From Nitrospirota bacterium (lineage in GTDB: Bacteria; Nitrospinota_A; UBA7883; JACRGQ01), in the NCBI GenBank assembly GCA_024275955.1, contig JAJRYD010000024.1, positions 18,353 through 82,352 on the forward strand: 64,000 bases of DNA. The letters are read 5' to 3'. Under the pieces are notes generated by a model, which did not search any database, was not told the DNA's origin, and saw only the letters and a program-made list of their open reading frames with translations. Below, one piece after another: positions 53,269 through 62,614 of this stretch (the first letter of the stretch is position 1; each line of letters starts with the position of its first letter). The translations under genes and the position numbers were made by a program.

Positions 53269-53793
53269 TTGTTTCCTGGTATTGAGCCTTTTAGTAAGTT
53301 TATCAAAATTCTGCATTCAGACGCGTCGCCGCAACAGATAGCTGGCGGGGCCGCCTTCGGGATGATACTTGGGCTTACCCCGCTATGGAACATACATAAC
53401 CTCGTCATCCTTTTGCTTGTCATGGTAATAAGGGTAAATCTGGGGATGGCGTCGATTTCATTCATAATTTTTTCGATACTGGCGTTTCCGCTCGATTTTC
53501 TTTCTCACAAGATAGGGCTGGAAGTTCTTAACAACCTTTCGCTACGGCAGTTCTGGACAGACCTTTACAATATCCCGACCATGACATGGACCCGTTTTAA
53601 CAACTCAATCGTAATGGGCAGTCTTATACTATCTCTTATCTTTTTTATTCCGGTTTGGGTCGGTATGTTCACATTCGTAAAAGGTTATAGAGGAAGCTTA
53701 AAAGAAAAGATAGACAACCTTAGGGTGGTAAAAGCGATAACAGCGTCGAGCGTTTACAAATGGTATCAGCGCGTAAGAGACTGGACAGGCTAG
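53269..53793 (+). CDS. TIGR03546 family membrane protein
   Basis: 174 residues from a TTG start at 53269 with a GGGGG ribosome-like motif about six bases upstream. SPQQIAGGAAFGMILGLTPLWNIHNLVILLLVMVIRVNLGMA is the diagnostic region. Three or so membrane helices are present (about 25-60, 65-85, 115-140). Members are always found next to TIGR03545 proteins, as here with a three-base gap. Role unknown. Confidence 0.85.
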   Translation: MFPGIEPFSKFIKILHSDASPQQIAGGAAFGMILGLTPLWNIHNLVILLLVMVIRVNLGMASISFIIFSILAFPLDFLSHKIGLEVLNNLSLRQFWTDLYNIPTMTWTRFNNSIVMGSLILSLIFFIPVWVGMFTFVKGYRGSLKEKIDNLRVVKAITASSVYKWYQRVRDWTG

Positions 53794-53796
53794 ACG

Positions 53797-55806
53797 ATGC
53801 GTTGGAAAGTTTTAATAGGCGTGATAACACTGGTTGCCGGCAGTGTCGTTTTTTCTATTATGTACCTCGATAGCTTTGTAAAAGGCAAAATAGAGGATAT
53901 AGGTAGCGGAGTCGTCGGCGCGAAGGTATCGCTTGAGTCTCTTGATATAAGTTTGAAGAAGCAGTCGGTAACTTTTTTGGGGCTTGAAGTTGCCGACCCT
54001 AAAGCCCCGATGACCAATATACTAGAGCTGAAATCGGCGAGTTTCGATTTTTCATTGCCTGACGCTCTTATGGGGCATATTTTTATCGAAAATATATTAG
54101 TCGATACGCCGATGTTTGGAACGAAAAGAAAAACATCCGGCGCACTGCCCAAAAAAGCAAAGCCGAAAGAACAGCCAAAAGGAAAGGTGGCAAAGGCTGT
54201 AGATAAGGCGGCGGCAAAGGCTAAGCAAAAGGCACTAGAGGCTACAGGTAAGGCTGTGGCAAAGGAAAAACAAAAGGTAAAGCAGGAGTTTTCTGCCGAT
54301 ATAGATTGGAAGCGGTATCTGCCGGATATCGACCCTTCTAAAGGGGTAGACCCCAAGCAGTTTGTAAACAAGGAGAGCATGTCGTCGCTAAAGGAGCTTG
54401 ATGAGCTTTCTAAGTTTGCCAAAGGAAGGGATAGGTACTGGGCCGAAAGGTATAAGTCGCTTGAAGAAGAGTTTAATTCACTTAAAAAAACCCCTAACAT
54501 TAATCAACCTAAGCTTATCATCGCCTACAGGGATAAGGTAAACGCGTTTCGAGAAAAGATAGATGCCGCGCAAAAAGAGTTCAACGCCGATGTCGATAAG
54601 ATTAATTCAGCCGGCAAAATAATAGAAAACCTGAGAAACCAAGATATCAGCAAGCTTGTACAACTGCCTCAGCTTGGAGGTGGAGCGCTTGGCGGGATAA
54701 GCCAGAAACTTTTTGAAGACCTTTACAGAAAAAACATGGAAAAAGCATACGCGGTTTTTGAACAGTATAAAACTAAGCTGGTAGCGCTCAAGGGCAAGGA
54801 AAAGGAAGATGAAAAGAAGAGGATGAAAGGGGTTACGGTACATTATCCGCTAAAGACCCCCCTCCCTCTTTTCTATCTGAAAAAGGCTACGTTCAAAACA
54901 TCAGCCGAGCAAAAGCGTGGCAACTGGTTTAGAGGAACTCTTACCGAAGTCTCCTCCGATCCTAAACTTACAGGCAAGCCGGCAATCTTCGATATGGAAG
55001 GCGGTTCGCAGGATTTTCCCAACGCCTATTTTACGATAAAGGGCAAGGCCGACATGACTGCTAAGAGAGATATTTTTGATATAAAGATGGTCGGCAACGG
55101 CATATCGACTGCGATGGCGGCAAACGCGCTCGGGCCGGATTCTCCCATCGCTATGACCGGCGGTTCGGTGATATTCAGTTCTGACTTGAACCTTACGGGA
55201 AATCTGATTAAAAGCGGTTTCCTAGTTAAGCTCGACAAGATAAAAATGTCGGCCCGCGATGAAGGGCTTAAAGGGGTCGATGCTACGGTTAAGAAGATTC
55301 TCAATAAGTCTCTCGAAGGGGTTAGCTACATAAACCTGAAAGGCGATGCCAAAGGCACCATAGAAAACCTAACAGTCAGCATCACAAGCGATCTTGATAA
55401 AATTTTAAAGTCGGTTTTCGATAAAATGCTTTTTGAAGCGAGAAAGGCTATAGAAAAACAGATTCGGGATGAACTAAATAGGGAGATAGATAAACGCCTG
55501 CCGGGCCTTAGGGCTATGCTTACCGACGATAAGGGGAACCTTAAAAATCTTGATAACCTAAGCGGGACTATTACCAATAGGCTTGATGCCGAAAAAAAGA
55601 AGCTGGAAAAAAGAGCGCGGGATGAAATTAAGAAACAGCAAGATAGAGTGAGAGCCGAAATAGAAAAGAAAAAGAAAGAGCTTGAAAAAAAGAAAAAAGA
55701 GGCCGAAGCGAAAGTGAAAGCCGAAGTAGAAAAGAAAAAGAAAGAGCAGGAAAATAGACTAAGAAAAGAAGCCGAAAAAAAACTTAGGCAACTGCTGAAG
55801 TTCTAG
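53797..55806 (+). CDS. TIGR03545 family protein (AsmA-like, with charged coiled-coil tail)
   Basis: 669 residues. One N-terminal membrane helix (about 4-24) is followed by an AsmA-like segment (VSLESLDISLKKQSVTFLGLEVADP, then SASFDFSLPDALMGHIFIENILVD), a lysine/alanine-rich linker (115-165), helical stretches, a long beta-rich region (about 355-540) and a final Lys/Glu coiled coil (600-669). It is probably a periplasm-facing protein that works with its TIGR03546 partner, perhaps in envelope lipid handling given the AsmA resemblance; this role is inference. Confidence 0.85.
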   Translation: MRWKVLIGVITLVAGSVVFSIMYLDSFVKGKIEDIGSGVVGAKVSLESLDISLKKQSVTFLGLEVADPKAPMTNILELKSASFDFSLPDALMGHIFIENILVDTPMFGTKRKTSGALPKKAKPKEQPKGKVAKAVDKAAAKAKQKALEATGKAVAKEKQKVKQEFSADIDWKRYLPDIDPSKGVDPKQFVNKESMSSLKELDELSKFAKGRDRYWAERYKSLEEEFNSLKKTPNINQPKLIIAYRDKVNAFREKIDAAQKEFNADVDKINSAGKIIENLRNQDISKLVQLPQLGGGALGGISQKLFEDLYRKNMEKAYAVFEQYKTKLVALKGKEKEDEKKRMKGVTVHYPLKTPLPLFYLKKATFKTSAEQKRGNWFRGTLTEVSSDPKLTGKPAIFDMEGGSQDFPNAYFTIKGKADMTAKRDIFDIKMVGNGISTAMAANALGPDSPIAMTGGSVIFSSDLNLTGNLIKSGFLVKLDKIKMSARDEGLKGVDATVKKILNKSLEGVSYINLKGDAKGTIENLTVSITSDLDKILKSVFDKMLFEARKAIEKQIRDELNREIDKRLPGLRAMLTDDKGNLKNLDNLSGTITNRLDAEKKKLEKRARDEIKKQQDRVRAEIEKKKKELEKKKKEAEAKVKAEVEKKKKEQENRLRKEAEKKLRQLLKF

Positions 55807-55828
55807 GGATTTTTTTTGGATTTCCCCG

Positions 55829-56572
55829 TTAGCCGCCAGCTCTAGCTTTTTTAAATATCTCGTGAAAGATTACAGAGGCGGCCGCCGATACATTTAGAGA
55901 GCCGACGTTGCCTGTTATTTTTATCGACACCGTTTCATCACAGCTCTTTTTCACTAGCGGCCTTACCCCTTTTCCTTCCGAGCCTACTACGATAGCAAGT
56001 GGAAAGAGCGGATTGAACTTCGATATCTCTATGTCGCCGTCCGCTTCCGCCGCCACCACATGGAAGCCGAGTTTCTTAAGCTCTTTTATAGATTGGGCTA
56101 TGTTGGTCACTCTGCAAAAGTCAAGATACTCGCTAGCTCCTGCCGATGTTTTTACCACTGTGGAGCTTATATCGGCACTTCTATCTTTTGGGAAAACCGC
56201 TCCGGCAATGCCAAAGCTCTCCGCGGAGCGGAGTATCGCCCCAAAATTATGCGGGTCGGCTATCGAGTCCATTATAACTATTACAGTCTTTCCATTTCTC
56301 GACGTTATCCGTTCGGCGAATGTTTTCAGGTCGAATATCTTCGGCGGGCTTACCTCCGCCGATATTCCCTGATGGTTTCCGTCGTCGGTCATTTTTGAGA
56401 GGGTATGTCTGTCAACTTCCTTTAAGCGAATATTTTTTTTTCTGGCGATTGAGAGTATTTCGTCCAGTCGATTTTTAGAGCCTTTAAGGTAATGTATCAG
56501 CGAAACCTTGCGCCTGCCGGCACGCAAAACTTCCATAACAGGATGCTTGCCAAAAATAATATGTGAAGGCAT
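55829..56572 (-). CDS. rlmB: 23S rRNA 2'-O-methyltransferase, RlmB/TrmH type
   Basis: 247 residues. Substrate-binding N-domain (IIFGKHPVMEVLRAGRRKVSLIHYLKG) and SPOUT domain with MDSIADPHNFGAILRSAESFGIAGAVF, IVVGSEGKGVRPLVKKSCDETVSIKITGNVGSLNVSAAASV in order. The knot motifs are intact. RlmB methylates G2251 of 23S rRNA in E. coli; other TrmH-family targets cannot be excluded. Confidence 0.92.
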   Translation of the reverse strand: MPSHIIFGKHPVMEVLRAGRRKVSLIHYLKGSKNRLDEILSIARKKNIRLKEVDRHTLSKMTDDGNHQGISAEVSPPKIFDLKTFAERITSRNGKTVIVIMDSIADPHNFGAILRSAESFGIAGAVFPKDRSADISSTVVKTSAGASEYLDFCRVTNIAQSIKELKKLGFHVVAAEADGDIEISKFNPLFPLAIVVGSEGKGVRPLVKKSCDETVSIKITGNVGSLNVSAAASVIFHEIFKKARAGG

Positions 56573-56631
56573 TTTAGCTAAAAAACTAATCCATTACGGT
56601 TATTATCAGGTGAGGCGGGGAAGTTTCTGCC

Positions 56632-56757
56632 GTTGTCATTGCGAGCATGGCGAAGCAGTCTCTTGTAGGCGCAGAGTTCATTCTTCGAGATTGCCGCCAC
56701 CACGCTTCGCTCGTGGCAGGCTGTCGCTTTGCTTCTCGTGGCAACAGTGAACATTAT
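56632..56757. repeat. Palindromic intergenic repeat
   Basis: GTTGTCATTGCGAGCATGGCG starts a unit with complementary pieces (ACGCTTCGCTCGT region and GCTTTGCTTCTCGTGGCAAC). Its start resembles the minus strand of 3709-3807. It fills most of the 236-base gap between rlmB and cysS; no gene seen there. Confidence 0.5.
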
Positions 56758-56808
56758 ATTTTTTAAGATAATCATTTTCTATGAATCTCGTAAGAAATAT
56801 CTGTCGCA

Positions 56809-58275
56809 CTAGACACTTTGCGCACCATTTCCCATCGCACTAGATACTCTGGTCATCATAACCCATGTTGTTTCGTTAGGGCTGTCTTTAAGCAGTACAC
56901 CGTTTTTTCTTAAGTCGTCACGAATTTTATCGGCTGTAACGTAATCTTTGTCTGCTTTGGCTGTATTGCGCTTCTCAATCTGCTCTTCTACATGTTCACG
57001 AGTGGTGCCACGTTCGGCAAGCCGTTTATCTTTTACGCTTTCCAGATATTCGGCAGGGTCACGGTAAAGTATTCCAAGTACGCTTGCGATTTCGTCAAGC
57101 GCGGATAAAAGCGACGCAAGGTTTTTGATATGGCCGCTATTTTCCTTTTTAAATTTATCGCAACAAACGTTAATCGAGGTTATCACTTCATTCAAAAGCG
57201 CGACAGTCATCGCGCCGTTAAAATCATCTTTTAAAGTATCTAGAAATCTTTCCATCAGCTTGTCATCGGCTTTAGCAGTTTCGCCGTCCGGCAACAGTTT
57301 GCTTGCCCTCAATTTCGTAGCATAGAACCTGTCGAGAGTTCTCTCCGCTTCTGCCAAGTATTCGTCGGCAAAATCTATAGGCGAGCGGTAGTGGGTTGAC
57401 ACTAGGTAGAGCCTCACCGCTTCAGGGTCGAACTTTGCTATAACATCTTTAATAGTAAAGAAATTGCCGAGCGATTTGCTCATCTTCTCTTTGTTGATAT
57501 TTACGAATCCGTTGTGCATCCAGTAGTTTACAGGGGCGCATCCGCAGGCGCCTTGCGACTGCGCTATCTCGTTTTCGTGGTGCGGAAAGACAAGGTCTTT
57601 GCCGCCGCCATGTATATCGAAATTATTTCCAAGCAGTTCGCGCGACATGGCGGAGCATTCTATATGCCACCCAGGCCGTCCCTCGCCCCACGGCGATTCC
57701 CACTTCGGCTCGCCATCTTTTGCTTTTTTCCAAAGGGCAAAGTCTAATGGGTCTCTTTTATCTTCGTTTATGTTTACCCTCGCGCCTTCTTCAAGGTCGT
57801 CTATATTTTTCTTCGATAGCTTTCCGTATTGTGGGAACGACCTTACGGAGTAGAAAATGTCGCCTTTAGATTCGTAAGCAAGCCCCTTGTCGACAAGCTC
57901 TTCTATCAGCTTTAGCATCTGCGAGATATACTGAGTGGCGCGTGGCTCGTGGGTAGGTTTTTTAAGGTTTAACGCTCCCATATCTTCGTAAAAAGTTTTT
58001 ATGTTTTCTTCCACCAGCTCATCGCACGATATATTTCTCTCATTCGCTCTGTTGATTATCTTGTCGTCTACATCTGTGAAGTTGCGCACATAGGTAACTT
58101 TGTAGCCGAGCGTTTCAAGAGAACGGTAGATAAAGTCGAACGCCACTCCGGCTCTTGCATGTCCCATGTGGCATCTGTCGTAAACGGTTACGCCGCAGAC
58201 GTACATCTTCACTTCGCCTTTTGCTATCGGTTTGAATTCTTCTTTTTCTCCTGTCAGCGTGTTGAATATCTTCAC
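56809..58275 (-). CDS. cysS: Cysteinyl-tRNA synthetase
   Basis: 488 residues. Zinc ligand Cys in YVCGVTVYDRCHMGHARAG, which also carries the HIGH motif; WHIECSAM and FPHHENEIAQSQ give the other zinc ligands, and KMSKSLGNF is the KMSKS loop. It charges tRNA-Cys. Its start overlaps the gltX stop by four bases. Confidence 0.97.
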   Translation of the reverse strand: MKIFNTLTGEKEEFKPIAKGEVKMYVCGVTVYDRCHMGHARAGVAFDFIYRSLETLGYKVTYVRNFTDVDDKIINRANERNISCDELVEENIKTFYEDMGALNLKKPTHEPRATQYISQMLKLIEELVDKGLAYESKGDIFYSVRSFPQYGKLSKKNIDDLEEGARVNINEDKRDPLDFALWKKAKDGEPKWESPWGEGRPGWHIECSAMSRELLGNNFDIHGGGKDLVFPHHENEIAQSQGACGCAPVNYWMHNGFVNINKEKMSKSLGNFFTIKDVIAKFDPEAVRLYLVSTHYRSPIDFADEYLAEAERTLDRFYATKLRASKLLPDGETAKADDKLMERFLDTLKDDFNGAMTVALLNEVITSINVCCDKFKKENSGHIKNLASLLSALDEIASVLGILYRDPAEYLESVKDKRLAERGTTREHVEEQIEKRNTAKADKDYVTADKIRDDLRKNGVLLKDSPNETTWVMMTRVSSAMGNGAQSV

Positions 58276-59690
58276 TTAATGAACTCCAAAAATTTTTTTA
58301 GTCTTTCTGTTCTCTCGTTTGGCGTAAACCAGTTGTAAATATTTTTCAGTTCCGGCCCGTGTAACGCTCCGGTAAGGGCGGCCCTTAACGGCATGTAAAG
58401 ATTTTTTCCTTTTGCTCCGGTTTTGGCAAAAACTTCGGCCGTGAAATCTTCAAACTGTTCTATGGCGCATAACAAAACCGCCGCCTCGGCTACTTTTGCC
58501 GCAGGGAATCCGGCAACAGCCTTTTTAAGTTCGGCGGTAAGGTTTTGTTCAAAAAATATTTTAAGCTCTCTATCAATATCTTTAAAAGTTTCTATATTTT
58601 CTTTGATAGTTTCCACAAGAGAGAGCTGTTTCTCTTTTGTTAGGTTTTCAAACTTTTTAGAGTAGATTTTTATAAAAGGTTTTCCTTTGACGATAAGTTT
58701 TTCAGGGGTCAGTTTTTTTATCTTTATTCCGTTGAGCCATTTAAGTTTTCCCAAGTCGTACTGCGCGCCTCTTAATGCTATACGGTCGATAGAAAACTTC
58801 GTTACCATCTCATTTCTTTTCATCTCTTCGCTTTTATCTTTTGGGCTCCAGCCTATAAGCGCCAGAAAGTTGAATACCGATTCCGGCAGATATCCGTTTT
58901 CTATAAGCTCCGAGATAGAGGAGCCGGTATCCCTTTTCGAAAGTTTTTTTCCTTCCATCGAAAAGATAAGCGGCAGATGGGCATATTGTGGGGGGCTGTA
59001 TCCAAGTGCCTGCATAATCATTATCTGTTTTGGAGTGTTGCTCATATGATCTTCTCCCCTCAGCACATGGGATATCTTCATCATCGCGTCGTCCACCGCG
59101 GCGGCAAGATTGTAAGTAACCGTTTGGTCGGAGCGTAGTACTATAAAATCGCCGATTAACTTTAAATCGGTTTCCACTTTTCCTCTTAGCATATCGTGAT
59201 GCTCCAGCCTCTCGCCGCTAACCGCAAACCTTAATGAGTACGGCTCACTCTCCGCTCGTCTTTTTGTCTCGTCTCTCTCCAGTTCTCTGCATCTGCCGGA
59301 ATAGAGAGGGGGGAGCGATTTTCTGGTAGCCTCTTTGCGGTCTTTTTCGAGCTGTTCTTTGGAGCAAAAGCAGGGGTATATAAGCCGTTGGGCGTAAAGC
59401 TGGTCTATTACCTTGCTATAGAGAGCGGAATGCTGCGACTGGAAGAAAGGGCCTTCATCCCACTTTATTCCTATCCATCCAAGCTCTTCTATCATCAGGT
59501 CGGCGAATTCCATTTTGCTTCTCTTTGTGTCGGTATCTTCCATTCGGAGAATAAGCTTGCCGCCTTTTTTTTTGGCAAAAAGGTAATTGAAGATGGCGAT
59601 ACGCATATTGCCCGCGTGCATAAGGCCGGTGGGCGAAGGAGCAAACCTTACCCGTATATCTTCCCTCTCGCCTTCAGAATATTTTTCCAT
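58272..59690 (-). CDS. gltX: Glutamyl-tRNA synthetase
   Basis: 472 residues. HIGH-type motif in VRFAPSPTGLMHAGNMR, then LRMEDTDTKRSK, YPCFCSKEQL, GEDHMSNTPKQI and KLSKRDTGSSI. The order ispF-gltX-cysS is a known grouping. It charges tRNA-Glu, possibly also tRNA-Gln if GatCAB is present elsewhere. Confidence 0.97.
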   Translation of the reverse strand: MEKYSEGEREDIRVRFAPSPTGLMHAGNMRIAIFNYLFAKKKGGKLILRMEDTDTKRSKMEFADLMIEELGWIGIKWDEGPFFQSQHSALYSKVIDQLYAQRLIYPCFCSKEQLEKDRKEATRKSLPPLYSGRCRELERDETKRRAESEPYSLRFAVSGERLEHHDMLRGKVETDLKLIGDFIVLRSDQTVTYNLAAAVDDAMMKISHVLRGEDHMSNTPKQIMIMQALGYSPPQYAHLPLIFSMEGKKLSKRDTGSSISELIENGYLPESVFNFLALIGWSPKDKSEEMKRNEMVTKFSIDRIALRGAQYDLGKLKWLNGIKIKKLTPEKLIVKGKPFIKIYSKKFENLTKEKQLSLVETIKENIETFKDIDRELKIFFEQNLTAELKKAVAGFPAAKVAEAAVLLCAIEQFEDFTAEVFAKTGAKGKNLYMPLRAALTGALHGPELKNIYNWFTPNERTERLKKFLEFIK

Positions 59691-59695
59691 CTCTT

Positions 59696-60175
59696 TTAAG
59701 CGCTCTTTTCGATTAAAAGGACTACCGCCTGCGCCGCAATCCCTTCTTTTCTCCCTGTGTAACCGAGTTTTTCGGTAGTGGTAGCTTTTACGCTAACTTT
59801 ATCTGTCTCCACCCTCAAGGTTTTTGCTATTGTTTCGGCCATCTCTTTTTTGTATGGCGATAGTTTCGGCTCTTCGGCTATAACGGTGCTGTCGAGATTG
59901 CCGACAACGTATCCTTTTTCGTTTATCATCCGCATAACTTTTTCAAGAAGTTTTATAGATGATATCCCTTTGTACCTGTCGTCTGTGGGGGGGAAATATT
60001 CGCCTATATCGCCAAGCGATAAAGCTCCGAGAAGCGCATCGCAAATAGCATGCAAAAGGACATCGGCATCGCTATGCCCTAAAAGCCCCTTTTCATGGCG
60101 GATTTTGACGCCGCCAAGAAAAAGCTCCCCGCCGTCCACGAATCTATGAACATCAAACCCTGTTCCTATTCTCAT
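59696..60175 (-). CDS. ispF: 2-C-methyl-D-erythritol 2,4-cyclodiphosphate synthase
   Basis: 159 residues, normal length. Metal ligands Asp8 and His10 in GTGFDVHRF, then LLGHSDADVLLHAICDALLGALSLGDIGEYFP and the C-terminal VSVKATTTEKLGYTGRKEGIAAQAVVL. It acts in the non-mevalonate isoprenoid pathway. A diverged copy of its first 105 bases forms the 5' end of the next gene at 61189-61293. Confidence 0.97.
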   Translation of the reverse strand: MRIGTGFDVHRFVDGGELFLGGVKIRHEKGLLGHSDADVLLHAICDALLGALSLGDIGEYFPPTDDRYKGISSIKLLEKVMRMINEKGYVVGNLDSTVIAEEPKLSPYKKEMAETIAKTLRVETDKVSVKATTTEKLGYTGRKEGIAAQAVVLLIEKSA

Positions 60176-60261
60176 ATCAGCACATCATATCTGGAAACTG
60201 TTCGACTTGCCAATGGTTAAGAAACCGCGCGGTAGTTGCTGGTTTTAACTTTTATGTTTAG

Positions 60262-61293
60262 CTACACTCCCCATCGCCAGAAAGAGATAACAAGAAGCAC
60301 TATGAATACCAGCAGAAGATTTATATAGGCGATTGCGTAGAAGATTTTTTGATAAGTTCCAAGCGGCGGTTTTCCCTCTGCGTCGTATCTGCCGACTGTT
60401 TTAGCCCGCTCCAGCAGTTTTGGGCCGTGCGGCGCGCGTGCTATGGAGCTGGTTAAATCTTCTCCCGCTCGGTGTTTGAAATGTCCTCCACCTTTCCATT
60501 TTGCAAGCGTTGTCACGTCGTACACTTTGCACAAATAGGCTATATATGCCGGCCTGTCTGATTTTCCATCGAACGCGGAAAGGGTCTCAGGGTCGAACAG
60601 CCCACGCTTGGGATGCACTGGGTCTTTTCTTTCTACGCAAAGTTTTGGGCCGAGGAACCGCACTACAAACAGCGCGAAGGAAACCATGATTATATAAAAG
60701 CTGATTTTTGCCAAGAGGAGGTTTCCCCATGCCGTTTCGGTAAGGATGCTAAAGCTTTTGACGCGGGAAAGAAGCATTGTAATGCCGCTTAATCCGACAA
60801 CCACCATGCTGACGGCGCCCATCCTTACTTCCGCGCGCGGCAATCCCTTAGAGGCGTACGCGGGGCGCAGTATTATATGCACATAAATAATAGTTCCAAA
60901 CCAGATGAACGAAGCGAGTATATGAAAATAGCCAACGAGCGATCTTGAAAGAGGCCCTAACGAAAGTAACGGCCCTGCGTTACTGTCGATAGGCCAGAGA
61001 TAACCGCCAGAGGAAAACTTTTCCCCCGTTTCGGATAGCTTCCCCGTTTCTTCGTCAAGATGGCATACGGCGCATTTTTGTTCGGTTTGTTCGGCATATT
61101 CCTGTGTCGCCTCCGCTATGGTTGCCGAGCAGAGAAACGCCAGAGTAAAAACGGCGATAAAAGCTAAACGGAGAAACAGATAGGAGCCACTATGCCCCAA
61201 AAGCCGCTTTTCATGACGGATTTTGATACTGCCGTTTAAAAACCGGCTCCAGTCGATGAACCTGTGAATGTCAAATATTGTTCCTGTTTTCAT
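60262..61293 (-). CDS. Heme membrane protein (c-heme, CopD-like helices, cyt b5-like domain) with IspF-derived N-terminus
   Basis: 343 residues in distinct parts. Residues 1-36 (GTIFDIHRFIDW ... IKIRHEKRLLGHSG) mimic the start of IspF. A signal-peptide-like segment (38-61) is next, then a c-type heme motif C74-A-V-C77-H78. Membrane helices at about 120-140, 160-180, 190-212 and 315-340 resemble CopD-type or cytochrome b membrane cores. Residues 240-300 form a cytochrome b5-like heme domain (YDVTTLAKWKGGGHFKHRAGEDL, APHG). Probably an electron transfer protein; partner unknown. The original gene likely started near the signal segment. Confidence 0.75.
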   Translation of the reverse strand: MKTGTIFDIHRFIDWSRFLNGSIKIRHEKRLLGHSGSYLFLRLAFIAVFTLAFLCSATIAEATQEYAEQTEQKCAVCHLDEETGKLSETGEKFSSGGYLWPIDSNAGPLLSLGPLSRSLVGYFHILASFIWFGTIIYVHIILRPAYASKGLPRAEVRMGAVSMVVVGLSGITMLLSRVKSFSILTETAWGNLLLAKISFYIIMVSFALFVVRFLGPKLCVERKDPVHPKRGLFDPETLSAFDGKSDRPAYIAYLCKVYDVTTLAKWKGGGHFKHRAGEDLTSSIARAPHGPKLLERAKTVGRYDAEGKPPLGTYQKIFYAIAYINLLLVFIVLLVISFWRWGV

Positions 61294-61457
61294 ATCGGGT
61301 TATCATAGCATCGGTTGACTGCTTTCCAATGCTCGCGGTCGGCGCATATGTGTGGGAAGCGTATAGCCGCAACGCATAACACAAAGCTTTGCTGGAAGCG
61401 CCCCACCCAAAACGAATTATGCTGGCTTAACATTTAGAATAAGTTTTTTTAGTGTAT

Positions 61458-61585
61458 AGGTTTGTTGCCAAATCCTGTAAATTTGATTTTATTTAAAATT
61501 GCCAACCACTAAAATATCTATTTTGAAGAAGTTAAAAGATAGGTCTTTCCTTTAAATATTTCGAAAACTGTTTCGGTAACAGCCC
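61458..61585 (-). mobile_element. 129-bp MITE-like family, copy G (old, diverged)
   Basis: Starts AGGTTTGTTGCC and ends GTAACAGCCC, with the internal AAATTTGATTTT and GAAGTTAAAAGAT segments aligned to copy D. Substitutions are frequent and the target duplication is no longer clear (TGTAT versus about CTGCA). It lies in the 466-base gap between the heme protein gene and flagellin, which has no gene; near 61627 a fragment of the 91-bp repeat also appears. Confidence 0.7.
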
Positions 61586-61759
61586 CTGCACGCCAAAATG
61601 AGATTCCAATCTTTTTGAATCAACCAGAGTTTCTGTGAGCGGAGCAAAGCTAAAGACGAGTAGAGCTAAAAGTGAGAGCGATTGGTATGGCGGAAATTTC
61701 AAAAAATCTTCAAGATTATATTTAGCGATTGGCGAAGGTTGCCTGTACCCTCTTTGGTG

Positions 61760-62614
61760 TTAGCCGATTGTGGAGATAAGCCCGCCGATGAGGCTTTCCC
61801 GGCTTTTGATACCGCTTTGGAGTGAGCTAAGCCCTGTCTCTATAAGAGCTTTGTTTGTGGCAAACGATGCTGTTTCCTTTGCGTAGTCAAGCCCTCTTAT
61901 CTGTGTCTCGGCGCTCAAAAGGTTTTCCTTTGAGACCTGTAGGTTACTAACGGCATTTTGGAACCTTCCTTCCAGCGCGCCTACGTTAGCCCTTGTCTCA
62001 ACCAGCTGCGAGATGGCGCTGTCGAACTGTGTAATGGCGTTACGGGCGTTCTCGGTAGTAGACAGGCTTGTGTTTGCCACGCCAAGCGACTGCGTGTCGG
62101 TATTGCGTATAGAGTCTATAGCTATTCTGTTGGCCGGCCCTGCCTCAGTACCTGCCTGTATCTCCACCTTGTTGGCGGCGCTCGGCCCAAGGTCGCCGTT
62201 TAAAGTTTTCTGTCCGTTAAATTCGGAGCTACCGGATATACGGTCTATCTCCTGTTTTATCTGCGTTAGCTCTCTGCCTATAGCGGTTCGTCCATTTTGG
62301 CTTATTGTTCCGTTGCTCGCCTGTAGCGCCAGCTCTCTTCCACGTGATAGAAGGTTGCCTATACTTCCAAGCCCGCCTTCCGCGGTGCGTAAAAGCGCGG
62401 AACCGGCCGAGACGTTTCTGATAGCTTGGTCGGTAGATTTTATCTGTGCCGAAAGCTGTTCGGCTATGGCAAGGCCGGCGGCATTGTCGGCAGATTTATT
62501 GATGCCCTTGCCGGATGAAAGCCTGGAAAGGTTTTCACCGAGCTTCGAGTTCACCTGAATCAGTTTTGAATGTACACCCGAAAGGCTTTTGCCCAAATCT
62601 ACCGATATTGCCAT
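61760..62614 (-). CDS. fliC: Flagellin
   Basis: 284 residues. The conserved N-terminal D0/D1 helices (LGENLSRLSSGKGINKSADNAAGLAIAEQL, AIRNVSAGSALLRTAEGGLGSI) and C-terminal D1/D0 (ARNAITQFDSAISQLVETRANVGALEGRF, then QIRGLDYAKETASFATNKALIE) are complete, with only a short variable centre of about 60 residues. It forms the flagellar filament. AGGAGGC precedes the ATG. I could not find a clear sigma-28 or sigma-54 promoter in the 109 bases before the transposase gene. Confidence 0.97.
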   Translation of the reverse strand: MAISVDLGKSLSGVHSKLIQVNSKLGENLSRLSSGKGINKSADNAAGLAIAEQLSAQIKSTDQAIRNVSAGSALLRTAEGGLGSIGNLLSRGRELALQASNGTISQNGRTAIGRELTQIKQEIDRISGSSEFNGQKTLNGDLGPSAANKVEIQAGTEAGPANRIAIDSIRNTDTQSLGVANTSLSTTENARNAITQFDSAISQLVETRANVGALEGRFQNAVSNLQVSKENLLSAETQIRGLDYAKETASFATNKALIETGLSSLQSGIKSRESLIGGLISTIG

